Shown: piece after piece, positions 9,369-18,803 of the stretch | How positions within the stretch are numbered: the first letter of the stretch is position 1 | Layout of the letters: each line of letters starts with the position of its first letter | NCBI RefSeq assembly: GCF_002865605.1 | Contig: NZ_CP025583.1 | Coordinates: 1,468,501-1,532,500, forward strand | DNA from: Paracoccus jeotgali | GTDB lineage: Bacteria; Pseudomonadota; Alphaproteobacteria; Rhodobacterales; Rhodobacteraceae | DNA: 64,000 nt | Direction of reading: 5' to 3' | Position numbers and translations under genes: made by a program | The notes under the pieces: model-generated | Seen by the model: the letters and a program-made list of their open reading frames with translations, nothing else | Database searches by the model: none | What the model was told of the DNA's origin: nothing

Positions 9369-10684
9369 GCGCTGAAATCCTGCTTGGCGCGGTCGGTATA
9401 GGCCGGGTAGCGCGCCTTGCGCCCGCGCCGTCCGCCCTTGGCCTCGACCGGCGGGAACAGCCCGAAATTCACGTTCATGGGCTGGAAACTGCGCGCCTCG
9501 GCCCCGCCGGTGATGTGGTGGACCAGCGCCCCCATCGCCGTCGTCCCCGGCGGCGGTTCAAGGTGCGCCCCCCGCGCCTCGGCAATCGCCAGCCGCGCCG
9601 CCAGCAGCCCCATCGCGGCGCTTTCGACATAGCCCTCGACCCCGGTGATCTGCCCGGCAAAGCGCAGATGCGGTTTCGAGCGCAGGCGCATCTGGCCATC
9701 CAGCAGCCGTGGCGAGTTCAGGAAGGTGTTGCGATGAATCCCGCCCAGCCGGGCAAAGCTCGCCTCTTGCAGGCCGGGGATCATGCGAAAGACGCGGGTC
9801 TGCGCGCCGTATTTCATCTTGGTCTGGAAGCCGACGAGATTATACAGCGTCCCCAAGGCATTATCGCGGCGAAGCTGGACCACCGCATAGGGTTTCTGCG
9901 CCGGATCATGGGGATTGGTCAGACCGACCGGCTTCATCGGGCCGTGACGCAGCGTTTCGCGCCCGCGTTCGGCCATGACCTCGATCGGCAGGCAGCCGTC
10001 GAAATAGCCGGCGGTCTCGCCCTCGCGAAACTCGGTCTTTTCCGCCTCGAGCAGCGCGTCGATGAAAGCCTCGTACTGGTCACGGGTCATCGGGCAGTTG
10101 ATATAGGCGGTGCGCTCGGCCTCGGTCTCGCCCTTGTCGTAACGCGACTGGCGCCAGGCGATGCTCATGTCGATGGTGTCGGCGTGGACGATGGGCGCAA
10201 TGGCGTCAAAGAAGGCCAGCGCGTCCGACCCCGTCTCGCCCTGAATCGCCTGCCCCAGCGCGGCCGAGGTCAGCGGCCCGGTGGCGATGATCCAGCGCCC
10301 ATCGGCGGGCAGCTCGGTGATCTCGCCCGGCACGACGCGGATCAGCTCCTGCGCGGTCAGCGCGGCGGTCACGTCGGCGGCAAAGGCCTCGCGGTCGACG
10401 GCCAGCGCGCCGCCCGCGGGCAGCTTGTGGCGGTCGGCCATCTGCATGATCAGCCCGTCCGCCTGCCGCATTTCCCAATGCAGCTGGCCGACGGCATTAT
10501 TCTGGTCGTCATCCGAGCGAAACGAGTTCGAACACACCATCTCGGCGAAATCGCCGCTTTTATGGGCGAAGGTGGCGACAAGGGGCCGCATCTCGTGCAG
10601 CACGACCGGCACGCCGGCGCGCGAAAGCTGCCAGGCGGCCTCTGATCCGGCAAGACCGGCACCGATGATGTGAACAGGTTCCAT
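9350..10684 (-). CDS. trmFO: Folate-dependent tRNA (uracil-54) methyltransferase TrmFO
   Basis: Makes 5-methyluridine at tRNA position 54 using methylenetetrahydrofolate and FADH2. The 444-residue flavoprotein opens with the FAD dinucleotide loop [10 protein letters not shown] (residues 8-17). It contains the family stretches [30 protein letters not shown] and [20 protein letters not shown]. The C-terminal region carries [13 protein letters not shown]. It precedes and overlaps gluQ in a two-gene tRNA-modification unit. No clear ribosome binding site is close to the ATG. Confidence 0.95.
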   Translation of the reverse strand: MEPVHIIGAGLAGSEAAWQLSRAGVPVVLHEMRPLVATFAHKSGDFAEMVCSNSFRSDDDQNNAVGQLHWEMRQADGLIMQMADRHKLPAGGALAVDREAFAADVTAALTAQELIRVVPGEITELPADGRWIIATGPLTSAALGQAIQGETGSDALAFFDAIAPIVHADTIDMSIAWRQSRYDKGETEAERTAYINCPMTRDQYEAFIDALLEAEKTEFREGETAGYFDGCLPIEVMAERGRETLRHGPMKPVGLTNPHDPAQKPYAVVQLRRDNALGTLYNLVGFQTKMKYGAQTRVFRMIPGLQEASFARLGGIHRNTFLNSPRLLDGQMRLRSKPHLRFAGQITGVEGYVESAAMGLLAARLAIAEARGAHLEPPPGTTAMGALVHHITGGAEARSFQPMNVNFGLFPPVEAKGGRRGRKARYPAYTDRAKQDFSAWLAAQ

Positions 10685-10757
10685 GCGCCGGGGCTAATCC
10701 TTGTCAGGCAAAGGCGCAAGGGTCGGGCGCAGGGGGACCCCCGCGCCCGGTTTGCCA

Positions 10758-11216
10758 TCACGAATCGAGCTTGCCGACGCGGGCGGGCGTCTGGGCGGCC
10801 TCGATCTCGATCCGGCGCGGCTTCAGCGCCTCGGGCAGCTCGCGGATCAGGTCGATATGAAGCATCCCGTCCTGATGCGAGGCACCGGTGACGCGGATAT
10901 GCTCGGCCAGCGCAAAGCGGCGCTCGAAGGCGCGGGTCGCGATGCCACGATGCAGGAAGCTGCGCTCGCCTTCCTCGGCGGGCTTGCGCGCGGTGACGAT
11001 CACGGCCCCGTCACGCATCTCGACCGAGAGGTCATCCGAGCAAAATCCCGCGACGGCAATCGTGATCCGATAGCTGTCGTCGCCGGTCTTTTCGATGTTG
11101 TAGGGCGGGTAGGACTGGGTGGCGCTGTCGGCCGACAGCACGCGGTCCATCAGATCGGCCATGCGGTCGAAACCGACCGAGGCGCGATAAAGCGGTGCGC
11201 GATCAAAGTGACGCAT
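10758..11216 (-). CDS. Small heat shock protein, Hsp20 family
   Basis: ATP-independent holdase of the IbpA/Hsp20 type, 152 residues. The start MRHFDRAPLYRASVGFDRM is typical of alphaproteobacterial class A Hsp20. The alpha-crystallin domain spans about residues 35-130 (YPPYNIEKTGDDSYRITIAV to GMLHIDLIREL), with the LHRGIATRAFERRF segment. The tail RRIEIEA supplies the IxI-type C-terminal anchor. The ATG at 11216 has GGAAAGGA eight bases upstream, which beats the two upstream ATGs. Heat-shock control is expected for the family, but I found only a TTGACA upstream and no convincing partner box. Confidence 0.92.
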   Translation of the reverse strand: MRHFDRAPLYRASVGFDRMADLMDRVLSADSATQSYPPYNIEKTGDDSYRITIAVAGFCSDDLSVEMRDGAVIVTARKPAEEGERSFLHRGIATRAFERRFALAEHIRVTGASHQDGMLHIDLIRELPEALKPRRIEIEAAQTPARVGKLDS

Positions 11217-11533
11217 TTCATACATCCTTTCCAAGCGATGTCATGTCATGCCCCCGTGTACCGGGCGGCGGTGGTGTCAAGGCCCTTGCGGCGCCTCGGG
11301 TCTGATCTGGGAACCCGGTTTCGCCCTGTCAAGAGCCGTGCGAGGCGGTGCGATAGACGGTTTCTTAACCGGGGCTGTGCTAGCGCGGGGGATGAGGCAG
11401 CGTGGGCGCCGATCCCGCTGGCCAGAGGCAGGCGAAGGACTTATCACGGATCTATGCCAAGAACCGCTTCCCTAATTTCCGGTCTGACCGACCTTGTGCG
11501 GCAGATCCACGCCTGCCCCGCTTCGCGGGCCGG

Positions 11534-12682
11534 ATGATGCGTCGGCGGGTGCTGTATGTGCCGGGCTACGACCCCCTGCCCCCGCGCCGCTACCGCGAGC
11601 TTTACCGGCGAGAGGGCGCGGCGCAGGCGGAAATCTCGGGCTATACCCTTCTTCAGCGCGAGCGGCGCGATCCGACCGGCTTTGGCTGGGCGGCAGGGAT
11701 CGGCGACAGCCACGCCGAGTTCGAGGTGCTGGTCTGGTCCGACATCGTGAATGCCAGCATGGGGCAGTCGATCCCGGCCACCTATCTGCAACTGCTGCAG
11801 ACGGCTTGGGCCTATATCGGCTCAGGCGCGCTGTGGCGTCTGATGCGGCTGCGGCGCGGGCCGGTGATCGCGGCGCTTTATCCCATCGCGGTGCTGCTGG
11901 CGCAGGCGGCTATCGCGCTGGCCCTCGGCGGGGTGCTGCTCTGGCTGATGCCGTGGTGGGCGGGGCTGCCGCTGGCGGGGCTGACCGTCTGGGCGGTGCT
12001 GCGCTGGTGGCGGCGGCTCGACGGGCGCATCTTTGCCTATTATCTGATGCATGACTACGCCTTCACCGCGCTGCAGGGAGGCGCCTATCCGCAGGCGCTG
12101 TCGGCGCGGATCGACGGTTTCGCGCAGCGCATCGGGGCGCTGTCGCCGCAGGACTGGGACGAGGTGCTGGTGGTCGGCCATTCTTCGGGCGCCTATGTCG
12201 CGATCTCGGCGCTGGCGCGGCTGGCGCGAGAGGGCCGGCTGGGCGATCACGTCTCGCTGCTGACGCTGGGTCATGTGGTACCAATGGCGTCGTTTCTGCC
12301 CGGCGCGGCGCAATTGCGGGCCGATCTGCACGATCTGGCGCAGGCGGACCCCGACTGGGTCGATGTCACCGCGCCCGGCGATGCCTGCTGCTTTGCGCTC
12401 TGCGATCCGGTCGCGGTGTCGGGATCGACGCCTGCCGGTGGCGGCGGGCCCAAGGTCGTCTCGGCCGCATTCCGCCAGACCCTGTCGCCCGAAAAACAGC
12501 GCAGCCTGCGCGGTCGCTGGTTCCGGCTGCATTTCCAGTATCTCTGCGCCTTCGACCGGCCGGGGGATTACGACTATTTCCAGATCACCGCCGGGCCGCT
12601 GCGGCTTGGTGAACGCTTTGCCCATCGTGGCCACTCACCCGGTCGCATCGCGCGCCCGGTCAACCGCTGGCGGCACGGATGA
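11534..12682 (+). CDS. Membrane-associated alpha/beta-hydrolase-like protein
   Basis: A 382-residue protein starting MMRRRVLYVPGYDPLPPRR. Around residues 108-160 it has a hydrophobic hairpin (LYPIAVLLAQAAIALALGGV and LPLAGLTVWAVL), so it is probably membrane-anchored. A serine-hydrolase nucleophile elbow, VVGHSSGAYV, lies at residues 213-222 with Ser217 as the likely nucleophile. The substrate is unknown; acyl ester or lipid is a guess. The stop overlaps the cytochrome P450 start by four bases, so the two are translated together. An in-frame GTG at 11402 would add 44 residues without domain sense. A 27-codon reading frame at 11454-11537 ends inside the ATGATG, which would favour starting at 11537. 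Confidence 0.75.
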   Translation: MMRRRVLYVPGYDPLPPRRYRELYRREGAAQAEISGYTLLQRERRDPTGFGWAAGIGDSHAEFEVLVWSDIVNASMGQSIPATYLQLLQTAWAYIGSGALWRLMRLRRGPVIAALYPIAVLLAQAAIALALGGVLLWLMPWWAGLPLAGLTVWAVLRWWRRLDGRIFAYYLMHDYAFTALQGGAYPQALSARIDGFAQRIGALSPQDWDEVLVVGHSSGAYVAISALARLAREGRLGDHVSLLTLGHVVPMASFLPGAAQLRADLHDLAQADPDWVDVTAPGDACCFALCDPVAVSGSTPAGGGGPKVVSAAFRQTLSPEKQRSLRGRWFRLHFQYLCAFDRPGDYDYFQITAGPLRLGERFAHRGHSPGRIARPVNRWRHG

Positions 12683-14049
12683 TCCCGCCCAAGCCCGTCG
12701 CCGCGCCCGGTCGCAGAGGGTTTTGGCATTACCTGCGCGGCTTTCGCCGCGACCTGCTGTCCGCCCTGCCGCCCCGGCTGTTCCGGGCCTGGATGGCGGA
12801 ATATCGCGCCGGGCCGATCCACAGCTTTCTGTGCAACGATCCCGAACTGGTGGCCCTGGTGCTGCGGCAAAACCCGGCAGCTTTCCCGAAATCGAACCGC
12901 CTGCGCGAGGGGCTGGCGCCGCTTCTGGGGCGCTCGGTCTTTGTCACCAACGGGCCCGAGTGGAAGCGGCAGCGCCGCATCATCGACCCCGCCTTCGAGG
13001 GCGGCCGCCTGCGCGAGATCTTTCCCCAGATCCACGCCGCCGCGCTTGCCGCGACCGAACGGCTGACGCCGGGCGAGATCGACCTGGAACCCGAAACCTC
13101 GCAGGCCGCCGCCGATGTCATCTTTCGCACGCTGTTTTCGGTGCCCATCGCGGACCGGACGGCCGCGCAGGTGTTCGCGGCCTTCCGTGCCCATCAGGAC
13201 GCGCAGCCCATCGTGAACCTCGCGGCCCTCGTCCCGCTGCCCGGCTGGCTGCCGCGCCCCCATTCGCGCCGGACAAGGCGCACCGCCGCCCATATCCGCA
13301 GCCTGATTGCGCAGCTTGTCCACGCCCGCGCCGACGCCATCGCCAAGGGCACCGCCCCGCCCGATCTGGCGACGCGGATCATGACCACGCCCGACCCGCT
13401 GACCGGCGAACGGTTCACGCCGGCCGAGATGGTCGATCAGGTGGCGATCTTTTTCCTTGCCGGGCACGAAACCAGCGCCTCGGCGCTGGCTTGGGCGCTG
13501 TGGCTGCTGGCGGCCGATCGCGACTGGCAGGACCGAGTGGCGGCAGAGGCGCAGGCCGAACTGGACCCCGCGAACCCCGATTTCTCGGCCGTGGCGCGGC
13601 TGAACCACTCCCGCGCCGTCTTCCGCGAGGCGCTGCGGCTTTATCCGCCGGTCCCGATGATGGTGCGCGAGGCCGCCTGCCCGCAGCGTTTCCGCGGCCG
13701 CGATGTGCCGCAAGGCGCGCAGATCGTCATCTCGCCCTGGCATCTGCATCGCCATGAACGGCTGTGGGAGAATCCCGACGGGTTCGATCCCGGTCGCTGG
13801 GGAACCGAGAATGGCCGCGACTGCGCGCGGCGCGCCTATATCCCGTTCTCGGCGGGCGCGCGCGTCTGTCCCGGTGCTGGCTTTGCAATGGTCGAGGGGC
13901 CGCTGATCCTGTCGATGATCCTGCGCCAGTGGCGGCTGACGCCCGCCGACCCCCCGCCCGTCCCCGTCGCGCGGCTGACGCTGCGCGGACAGGACGGCAT
14001 CAGGGTCAGGCTTTCACCTCGCGACCATGACGCGACACGCCATCGGTGA
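12679..14049 (+). CDS. Cytochrome P450
   Basis: Heme monooxygenase of 456 residues. All core motifs are present: the I-helix oxygen-activation site AGHETS at 261-266, the K-helix ExxR at E317-R320 (EALRLYPP), and the heme loop [14 protein letters not shown] with the axial ligand Cys397. The N-terminus lacks a membrane anchor. The ExxR and heme-loop style is like fatty-acid or CYP102/CYP4-type enzymes rather than short soluble camphor-type ones, but the substrate is unknown. It forms a pair with the upstream hydrolase-like gene. Redox partners are not adjacent. Its 3' end runs 44 bases into the convergent pyrH gene, an unusually long tail-to-tail overlap. Confidence 0.93.
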   Translation: MIPPKPVAAPGRRGFWHYLRGFRRDLLSALPPRLFRAWMAEYRAGPIHSFLCNDPELVALVLRQNPAAFPKSNRLREGLAPLLGRSVFVTNGPEWKRQRRIIDPAFEGGRLREIFPQIHAAALAATERLTPGEIDLEPETSQAAADVIFRTLFSVPIADRTAAQVFAAFRAHQDAQPIVNLAALVPLPGWLPRPHSRRTRRTAAHIRSLIAQLVHARADAIAKGTAPPDLATRIMTTPDPLTGERFTPAEMVDQVAIFFLAGHETSASALAWALWLLAADRDWQDRVAAEAQAELDPANPDFSAVARLNHSRAVFREALRLYPPVPMMVREAACPQRFRGRDVPQGAQIVISPWHLHRHERLWENPDGFDPGRWGTENGRDCARRAYIPFSAGARVCPGAGFAMVEGPLILSMILRQWRLTPADPPPVPVARLTLRGQDGIRVRLSPRDHDATRHR

Positions 14050-14773
14050 CGCGGGTATAGGTGCCCTGCCCCGACAGGATGCCGCGGAAGCCGCCCGGTT
14101 CGTCCAGCGAGAACACGATGATCGGCAGCTTGTTGTCCCGCGCCAGCGCGATCGCCGAGGCATCCATCACGCCCAGATTCTTCTGCAGCGCCTCGTCATA
14201 GCTGACCTCGTCATAGCGCTTGGCGTCGGGATAGCGGATCGGGTCCTTGTCATAGACGCCGTCGACCTTGGTGCCCTTGAAGATCGCCTGGCAGTTCATC
14301 TCGGACGCGCGCAGGGTGGCGGCTGTGTCGGTGGTGAAATACGGGTTGCCGGTCCCCGCCGCAAAGATGATCACGCGCTTCTTTTCCAGATGCCGCACGG
14401 CGCGGCGGCGGATGTATGGCTCGGCCACTTCGTCCATGCGGATCGCGGTGATGACGCGGGTGTGGATGCCCTTGGCCTCCAGCGCGGATTGCATGGCCAG
14501 CGCATTCATCACCGTCGCCAGCATCCCCATGTAATCGGCGGTCGTCCGCTCCATCCCCTGGGCGCTGCCTTGCAGCCCGCGGAAGATATTGCCGCCGCCG
14601 ATGACCATGCAGACCTCGACCCCCATCCTGTGGACGGAATCGACTTCGTCGGCGATGCGCGCGATGGTCGGCGGGTGCAGGCCATAGCCCTGATCGCCCA
14701 TCAGCGCCTCGCCCGAGATCTTCAGCATGACGCGTTCATAGCTGGTCGGGGTTCTGGCTTCGGTTTCAGTCAT
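14006..14773 (-). CDS. pyrH: UMP kinase
   Basis: Phosphorylates UMP to UDP for RNA and DNA synthesis; bacterial hexameric type of the amino-acid-kinase fold. The 255-residue protein has [11 protein letters not shown], the GGGNIFRG loop, the [15 protein letters not shown] nucleotide segment and DGVYDKDP. The last 44 bases overlap the convergent P450 gene. In related genomes frr usually follows pyrH; here the space is taken by the hydrolase/P450 pair on the opposite strand. miaA is divergent, 76 bases away. Confidence 0.95.
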   Translation of the reverse strand: MTETEARTPTSYERVMLKISGEALMGDQGYGLHPPTIARIADEVDSVHRMGVEVCMVIGGGNIFRGLQGSAQGMERTTADYMGMLATVMNALAMQSALEAKGIHTRVITAIRMDEVAEPYIRRRAVRHLEKKRVIIFAAGTGNPYFTTDTAATLRASEMNCQAIFKGTKVDGVYDKDPIRYPDAKRYDEVSYDEALQKNLGVMDASAIALARDNKLPIIVFSLDEPGGFRGILSGQGTYTRVTDGVSRHGREVKA

Positions 14774-14849
14774 GGGAATTGGCCCTTCCAGCGGTTCACC
14801 TGTGGCGCAAAATGTCGCAAAAGGGTCGGGGTTTCAACCGGAGAGCCGC

Positions 14850-15731
14850 ATGGCGCGCCAGCACCTCATCGACCGCCTCGATCCGCAGCGCCATGTGGTG
14901 ATCGCGGGGCCGACCGCCTCGGGCAAATCGGCGCTGGCGCTGGACATCGCGCTGCGGCAGGGCGGGACCATCGTCAATGCCGATGCGATGCAGATCTGGT
15001 CCTGCTGGCAGGTGCTGACCGCGCGCCCGGACGCGGACGATCTGCGCGCGGCCCCGCATGCGCTTTACGGCCATGTCGCGCCGGACGAGAGCTATTCCGT
15101 CGGCGACTGGCTGCGGCAGGTGGCGCGGCTGCCGGGCCGGCTGATCGTCGTCGGCGGCACCGGGTTGTATCTCAGCGCGCTGACCACCGGCCTTGCGCCG
15201 ATCCCGCCCGTGCCGGCGCAGGTCCGGCAGCAGGGTGATGCAATGCTGCAAGCGGGCGGGCTTGCCGGGATGATCGCCGGGCTTGACGCCGAGACGCGGT
15301 CCCGGATCGATCTGCAGAACCCCGCCCGCGTTCAGCGCGCGTGGGAGGTTCTGACCGCCACCGGCAAGGGGCTGGTTGCGTGGCAGGCGGACACGCCCGC
15401 GCCCTTGATCCCGCTCGAACAGGCGCATTGCGTGGTGCTGGAATCGGATCGCGACTGGCTGGCGGAGCGCATTGCGCTGCGCTTCGACCAGATGTGGGCA
15501 GGCGGCGCGGTCGAGGAGGTGCGCGCCATGCTGCCGCACTGGGACGCGGCCGGGCAATGGGCGCGTGCGATCGGCGCGCCCGAGATCGCCGCCTATCTGC
15601 GCGGCCAGTTCGACGCCGAGACGGCGCGCAGCCGCGCCATCATCGCCACGCGCCAATATGCCAAGGCGCAGCGGATCTGGTTCCGCTCGCGGATGAAGCC
15701 GTGGGAGAAGCTGCGCGTCGGTCCGGCCTAA
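14850..15731 (+). CDS. miaA: tRNA dimethylallyltransferase
   Basis: Adds the dimethylallyl group to A37 of tRNAs reading UNN codons. The 293-residue protein has the P-loop [16 protein letters not shown] at about residues 18-33, the NADAMQIW segment, [10 protein letters not shown] and the C-terminal [16 protein letters not shown] took the ATG at 14850, preceded by CCGGAGAG; an earlier start at 14772 adds a non-conserved leader. The gene ends in a four-base convergent overlap with rlmE. Confidence 0.94.
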   Translation: MARQHLIDRLDPQRHVVIAGPTASGKSALALDIALRQGGTIVNADAMQIWSCWQVLTARPDADDLRAAPHALYGHVAPDESYSVGDWLRQVARLPGRLIVVGGTGLYLSALTTGLAPIPPVPAQVRQQGDAMLQAGGLAGMIAGLDAETRSRIDLQNPARVQRAWEVLTATGKGLVAWQADTPAPLIPLEQAHCVVLESDRDWLAERIALRFDQMWAGGAVEEVRAMLPHWDAAGQWARAIGAPEIAAYLRGQFDAETARSRAIIATRQYAKAQRIWFRSRMKPWEKLRVGPA

Positions 15732-16492
15732 TCTGCGTCCGGCGCGTCGTCCTGACGGCCGCGAAAGCCGGTGGCGACGACGAATTTCTCGGACGAATCG
15801 GAACGTGAAGCGGGCGGTTTCACATTCGCGACCTTGGTGAAGTTCTGCTTCAGCATCGCCTGCAGCCCCTGCTCGGCCCCCCCGGCCAGCACTTTGGCGA
15901 CAAAGGTGCCCCCCGGCGCAAGGACGTCGAAGGCCAGCTGCGCCGCCGCCTCGACCAGCGCCACGATGCGGATGTGGTCGGTGCCCTTGTGCCCCGAGGA
16001 TGAGGCCGCCATGTCCGACATCACCACATCGGCCTCGCCCCCCAGCCACGCCTTGACCTGTTCATCCGCGCCCTCTTCCAGGAAATCGAGCTGATGGATC
16101 TCGGCCCCGGCGATGGGATCGACCTCTTGCAGGTCGATGCCAATGATGCGGCCCTGCTTGCGGTCGGCGCGTTCGCCAAGCGAATTGATGCGCGGCACCG
16201 CGACCTGACACCAGCCGCCGGGCGCGCAGCCCAGATCGACCACCCGCGCACCGGGCACGAGAAATTTGTACTTGTCGTCCAGTTCAAGGATCTTGTAGGC
16301 CGCGCGACCGCGATAGCCGTCGCGCCGCGCGCGGGCCACATAAGGGTCGTTCAACTGCCGTTCCAGCCACAGCGTGCTGGACAGCCGCCGCCCCTTGGCG
16401 GATTTCACCCGGACCCGCAGATCGCGCTGCCCGCGCCCCGATGATTTCCGCTCTCGCGGACCCTGGGCACCGCCGCCCGGCTTCTTCGTCAT
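15728..16492 (-). CDS. rlmE: 23S rRNA (uridine-2552-2'-O)-methyltransferase
   Basis: FtsJ/RrmJ family enzyme that methylates U2552 of 23S rRNA late in 50S assembly. The 254-residue protein has a basic, unstructured N-terminal extension of about 35 residues, then the SAM motif [15 protein letters not shown]. Catalytic Lys lies in RAAYKILEL, Asp in VVMSDMAAS and Lys in [10 protein letters not shown]. The start overlaps the ppx gene stop by four bases. A C-terminal extension past VVATGFRG is short and acidic. Confidence 0.93.
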   Translation of the reverse strand: MTKKPGGGAQGPRERKSSGRGQRDLRVRVKSAKGRRLSSTLWLERQLNDPYVARARRDGYRGRAAYKILELDDKYKFLVPGARVVDLGCAPGGWCQVAVPRINSLGERADRKQGRIIGIDLQEVDPIAGAEIHQLDFLEEGADEQVKAWLGGEADVVMSDMAASSSGHKGTDHIRIVALVEAAAQLAFDVLAPGGTFVAKVLAGGAEQGLQAMLKQNFTKVANVKPPASRSDSSEKFVVATGFRGRQDDAPDAD

Positions 16493-17613
16493 CCTGTCAC
16501 CCCGTTCAGCGCGTCGTCGGTGATGGCGCCGTCGCGCACCATCTGAGAATACAGCAAGCCCTCGCGCAGGCCACGATCCGCCACGGACAGCCGGCGCGTG
16601 GGCCAGATCCGCATCAGCGTCTGCAGGATCGCCGCGCCGGACATGATCAGGGCGTGGCGCTCTCGGCCGATGCGGGGGTCGTTGCGCCGCCCTTCGGGGC
16701 CGAGGGCCAGATAATCGCGGATCACGGCGTCGATTTCGGCCGTGGTCATGGTAAGCCCGTCGACGCGGGTGCGGTCATAGCGCTTCAGCCCCAGATGGCT
16801 GGCCGCGACCGTCGTGACCGTCCCCGAGGTGCCGATGATCTGAAAGCCGTGATCCGGCGCGCCCTTGGCATAGGGCGCGAAATCGGCGAGCAGTTCCTCG
16901 AAATACCAGCTCATCAGCGCGAAACAGCCGGGATCGTCGGTGACGTCGGCGAACTGATCGCGCAGCGTGGCGACCCCCAGCGGCACGCTGATCCAGTCGA
17001 CCACGCGCGCGCCGCCGGTCCTGACCGCGCCGAAATCCGCGCCCAGCCGCATGATCGCGCGCGAGCGTTCATGCGGATCGACGTCCGACAGCTCGATCCA
17101 GACCAGCTCGGTCGAGCCGCCGCCGATATCCACGACCAGCAATTGTTCGGTCTTCTGGTTGACCAGCGGCGCGCAGGAAATCACAGCAAGCCGCGCCTCT
17201 TCCTCGGCGCCGATCACCTCGATCGGCAGCCCGGTCTCGCGCCGGATCATGCGCAGGAAATCGCGGCTGTTGCGCGCGCGGCGGCAGGCCTCGGTCGCGA
17301 CGAGGCGCATATTGGTCACGCGATGCTGTTCCAGCTTGCGCCGGCAGACCTGCAGGGCATGGACGGTGCGCGACATCGAGGCACGCGACAACCGGCCTGA
17401 GGCTTCCAGCCCCTGCCCCAACTGGACAGGCTTGGAAAAGCTGTCCACGACCTGGAACTGACCCCCCGTCGGGCGGGCAATCAGCATCCGGCAACTGTTT
17501 GTTCCCAGATCCAGTGCCGCATAGAGCGGCCCCGAATCGGGCTGGCGGGTGCCTGACGGCTCAACCTTTTGTGCCGGGAACGCGTCCGCACCCGCGGGAC
17601 GCCTGGGCGCCAT
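16489..17613 (-). CDS. Ppx/GppA phosphatase family protein
   Basis: Exopolyphosphatase or pppGpp phosphatase family, 374 residues, actin-like ATPase fold. The N-terminal phosphate loop [16 protein letters not shown] is followed by the [14 protein letters not shown] segment and the second phosphate loop [16 protein letters not shown]. The protein is of the short, single-module type seen in alphaproteobacteria and lacks the C-terminal HD-like domain of E. coli Ppx. The ATG at 17613 is preceded by GGAGGG seven bases away, which is better than the ATG at 17634. It is cotranscribed with rlmE. Which phosphate substrate it prefers cannot be told from sequence. Confidence 0.9.
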   Translation of the reverse strand: MAPRRPAGADAFPAQKVEPSGTRQPDSGPLYAALDLGTNSCRMLIARPTGGQFQVVDSFSKPVQLGQGLEASGRLSRASMSRTVHALQVCRRKLEQHRVTNMRLVATEACRRARNSRDFLRMIRRETGLPIEVIGAEEEARLAVISCAPLVNQKTEQLLVVDIGGGSTELVWIELSDVDPHERSRAIMRLGADFGAVRTGGARVVDWISVPLGVATLRDQFADVTDDPGCFALMSWYFEELLADFAPYAKGAPDHGFQIIGTSGTVTTVAASHLGLKRYDRTRVDGLTMTTAEIDAVIRDYLALGPEGRRNDPRIGRERHALIMSGAAILQTLMRIWPTRRLSVADRGLREGLLYSQMVRDGAITDDALNGVTG

Positions 17614-17705
17614 GTTCACGCCCTCCGATATCAAGTTGACCTCAAGCTAACTGCGCGTGGCCGCCGGTTCAAGGGTGCAGCGAAACGCGATCGCGTGACG
17701 AGGCG

Positions 17706-18803
17706 TCAGCGGGGTCCGGGCTGGGGCGGTGGGGCCTCGGGCATGTCCGAGGTGCCGAACAGCCCCGCCAGCCCGCGCGAAAGCAGATTGGCGACCCGCG
17801 GCCGGGGCTGGGCGATGAAGGGCAGCGGGCGGCAGACCTCCATCGCGGCGATGCCCACGCGGGCGGTCAGCGCGCCGTTGACCACGCCCTCGCCAAAGCG
17901 GCGCGACAGCTTGGCCAGCAGCCCACCGCCGGCGACGGTGTGGATCAGATCGTCGCCCGCCGCCACCGCGCCGGTCGCCACCAGATGCGTCATCACCGTG
18001 CGCGCCAGCCGCCAGCCGCCGACCGCGCCGGCGCGCCCGCCATAGATTTCCGCCATGCGCCGGATCATCCGCAGATTGGCCGCCAGCGCCACCGCCACAT
18101 CGACCAGCGCCAGCGGGATCAGCGCGGTGGCGGCGGCGACGGTCCGCGCTGCCGCCTCGATCTCGCGCCGCGCGTCCTGATCGAGCGCGGCAAGCAGCTG
18201 CGTCTCGGCCAGCACCAACAGCGATTCGGCGTCGAAGCTGTCGCCCGCGGCCTCGGCCAGATTGGCCCGCGCCCATTGCGCCTCGGGCCGCGCCTGATAG
18301 AGCGTGTCGAGCCGCGCGACCACCGCCTTGGCCTCGGCCAGATCGCGCTGCGCCAGCGCCTGAACCGCCGCCCGGTTGATGCCGTCGATCTGGGCAAAGC
18401 GCCGCCACGCCCGCATCTCGCGCAGCGCCATGGCCAGCACCGCCAGCGTGAACAGGCCGAACAGCACCGCGCCGACCCAGCCCAGAAGCGGCCAGCGCGA
18501 CATCAGCCCGTCGATATAGTTCAGCGCCGCAACCGATAGCAGGAAGGTCAGCAGCGCCGCGCCCGCGTTCAGGAAGAACCGCGTCAGCGGCGACGGCCCG
18601 CGCCCCGCCAGCCGGGCGAGCATCTGCATCGTGCGCGGTGGCGGCGGGGGTGCGGGGCCGTCATGGATCGGCTCGGCATCGGCGGGGCTGGGGCCGGTGG
18701 CGTCGTCCTCGAACCGCGCATGAGGCTTTTCCGGCTTGCGCGGCGCGGGGCGGTCGTCGTCCAGTTCGATCAGGATGGGGCGGGGGCGTTCGGGGTCTGT
18801 CAC
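17706..18803 (-). CDS. YcjF/TIGR01620 family membrane protein
   Basis: A 365-residue inner-membrane protein. About 60 polar residues rich in Pro and Asp come first, then two adjacent membrane segments near residues 75-128 (FFLNAGAALLTFLLSVAALN and WVGAVLFGLFTLAVLAMALR). The DUF697-like C-terminal half follows (LIPLALVDVAVALAANLRMI then RRMAEIYGGRAGAVGGWRLA). Its function is not established. It overlaps the YcjX-type GTPase gene by four bases; ycjX-ycjF pairs are conserved widely and are linked to envelope stress in enterobacteria. Confidence 0.88.
   Translation of the reverse strand: MTDPERPRPILIELDDDRPAPRKPEKPHARFEDDATGPSPADAEPIHDGPAPPPPPRTMQMLARLAGRGPSPLTRFFLNAGAALLTFLLSVAALNYIDGLMSRWPLLGWVGAVLFGLFTLAVLAMALREMRAWRRFAQIDGINRAAVQALAQRDLAEAKAVVARLDTLYQARPEAQWARANLAEAAGDSFDAESLLVLAETQLLAALDQDARREIEAAARTVAAATALIPLALVDVAVALAANLRMIRRMAEIYGGRAGAVGGWRLARTVMTHLVATGAVAAGDDLIHTVAGGGLLAKLSRRFGEGVVNGALTARVGIAAMEVCRPLPFIAQPRPRVANLLSRGLAGLFGTSDMPEAPPPQPGPR

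Noticed and set aside
11275..11280. TTGACA on the minus strand upstream of the Hsp20 gene as a heat-shock promoter
   Set aside because: CTTGACA is a fair -35 but no CCCCAT-like or TATA-like box lies at the right spacing.
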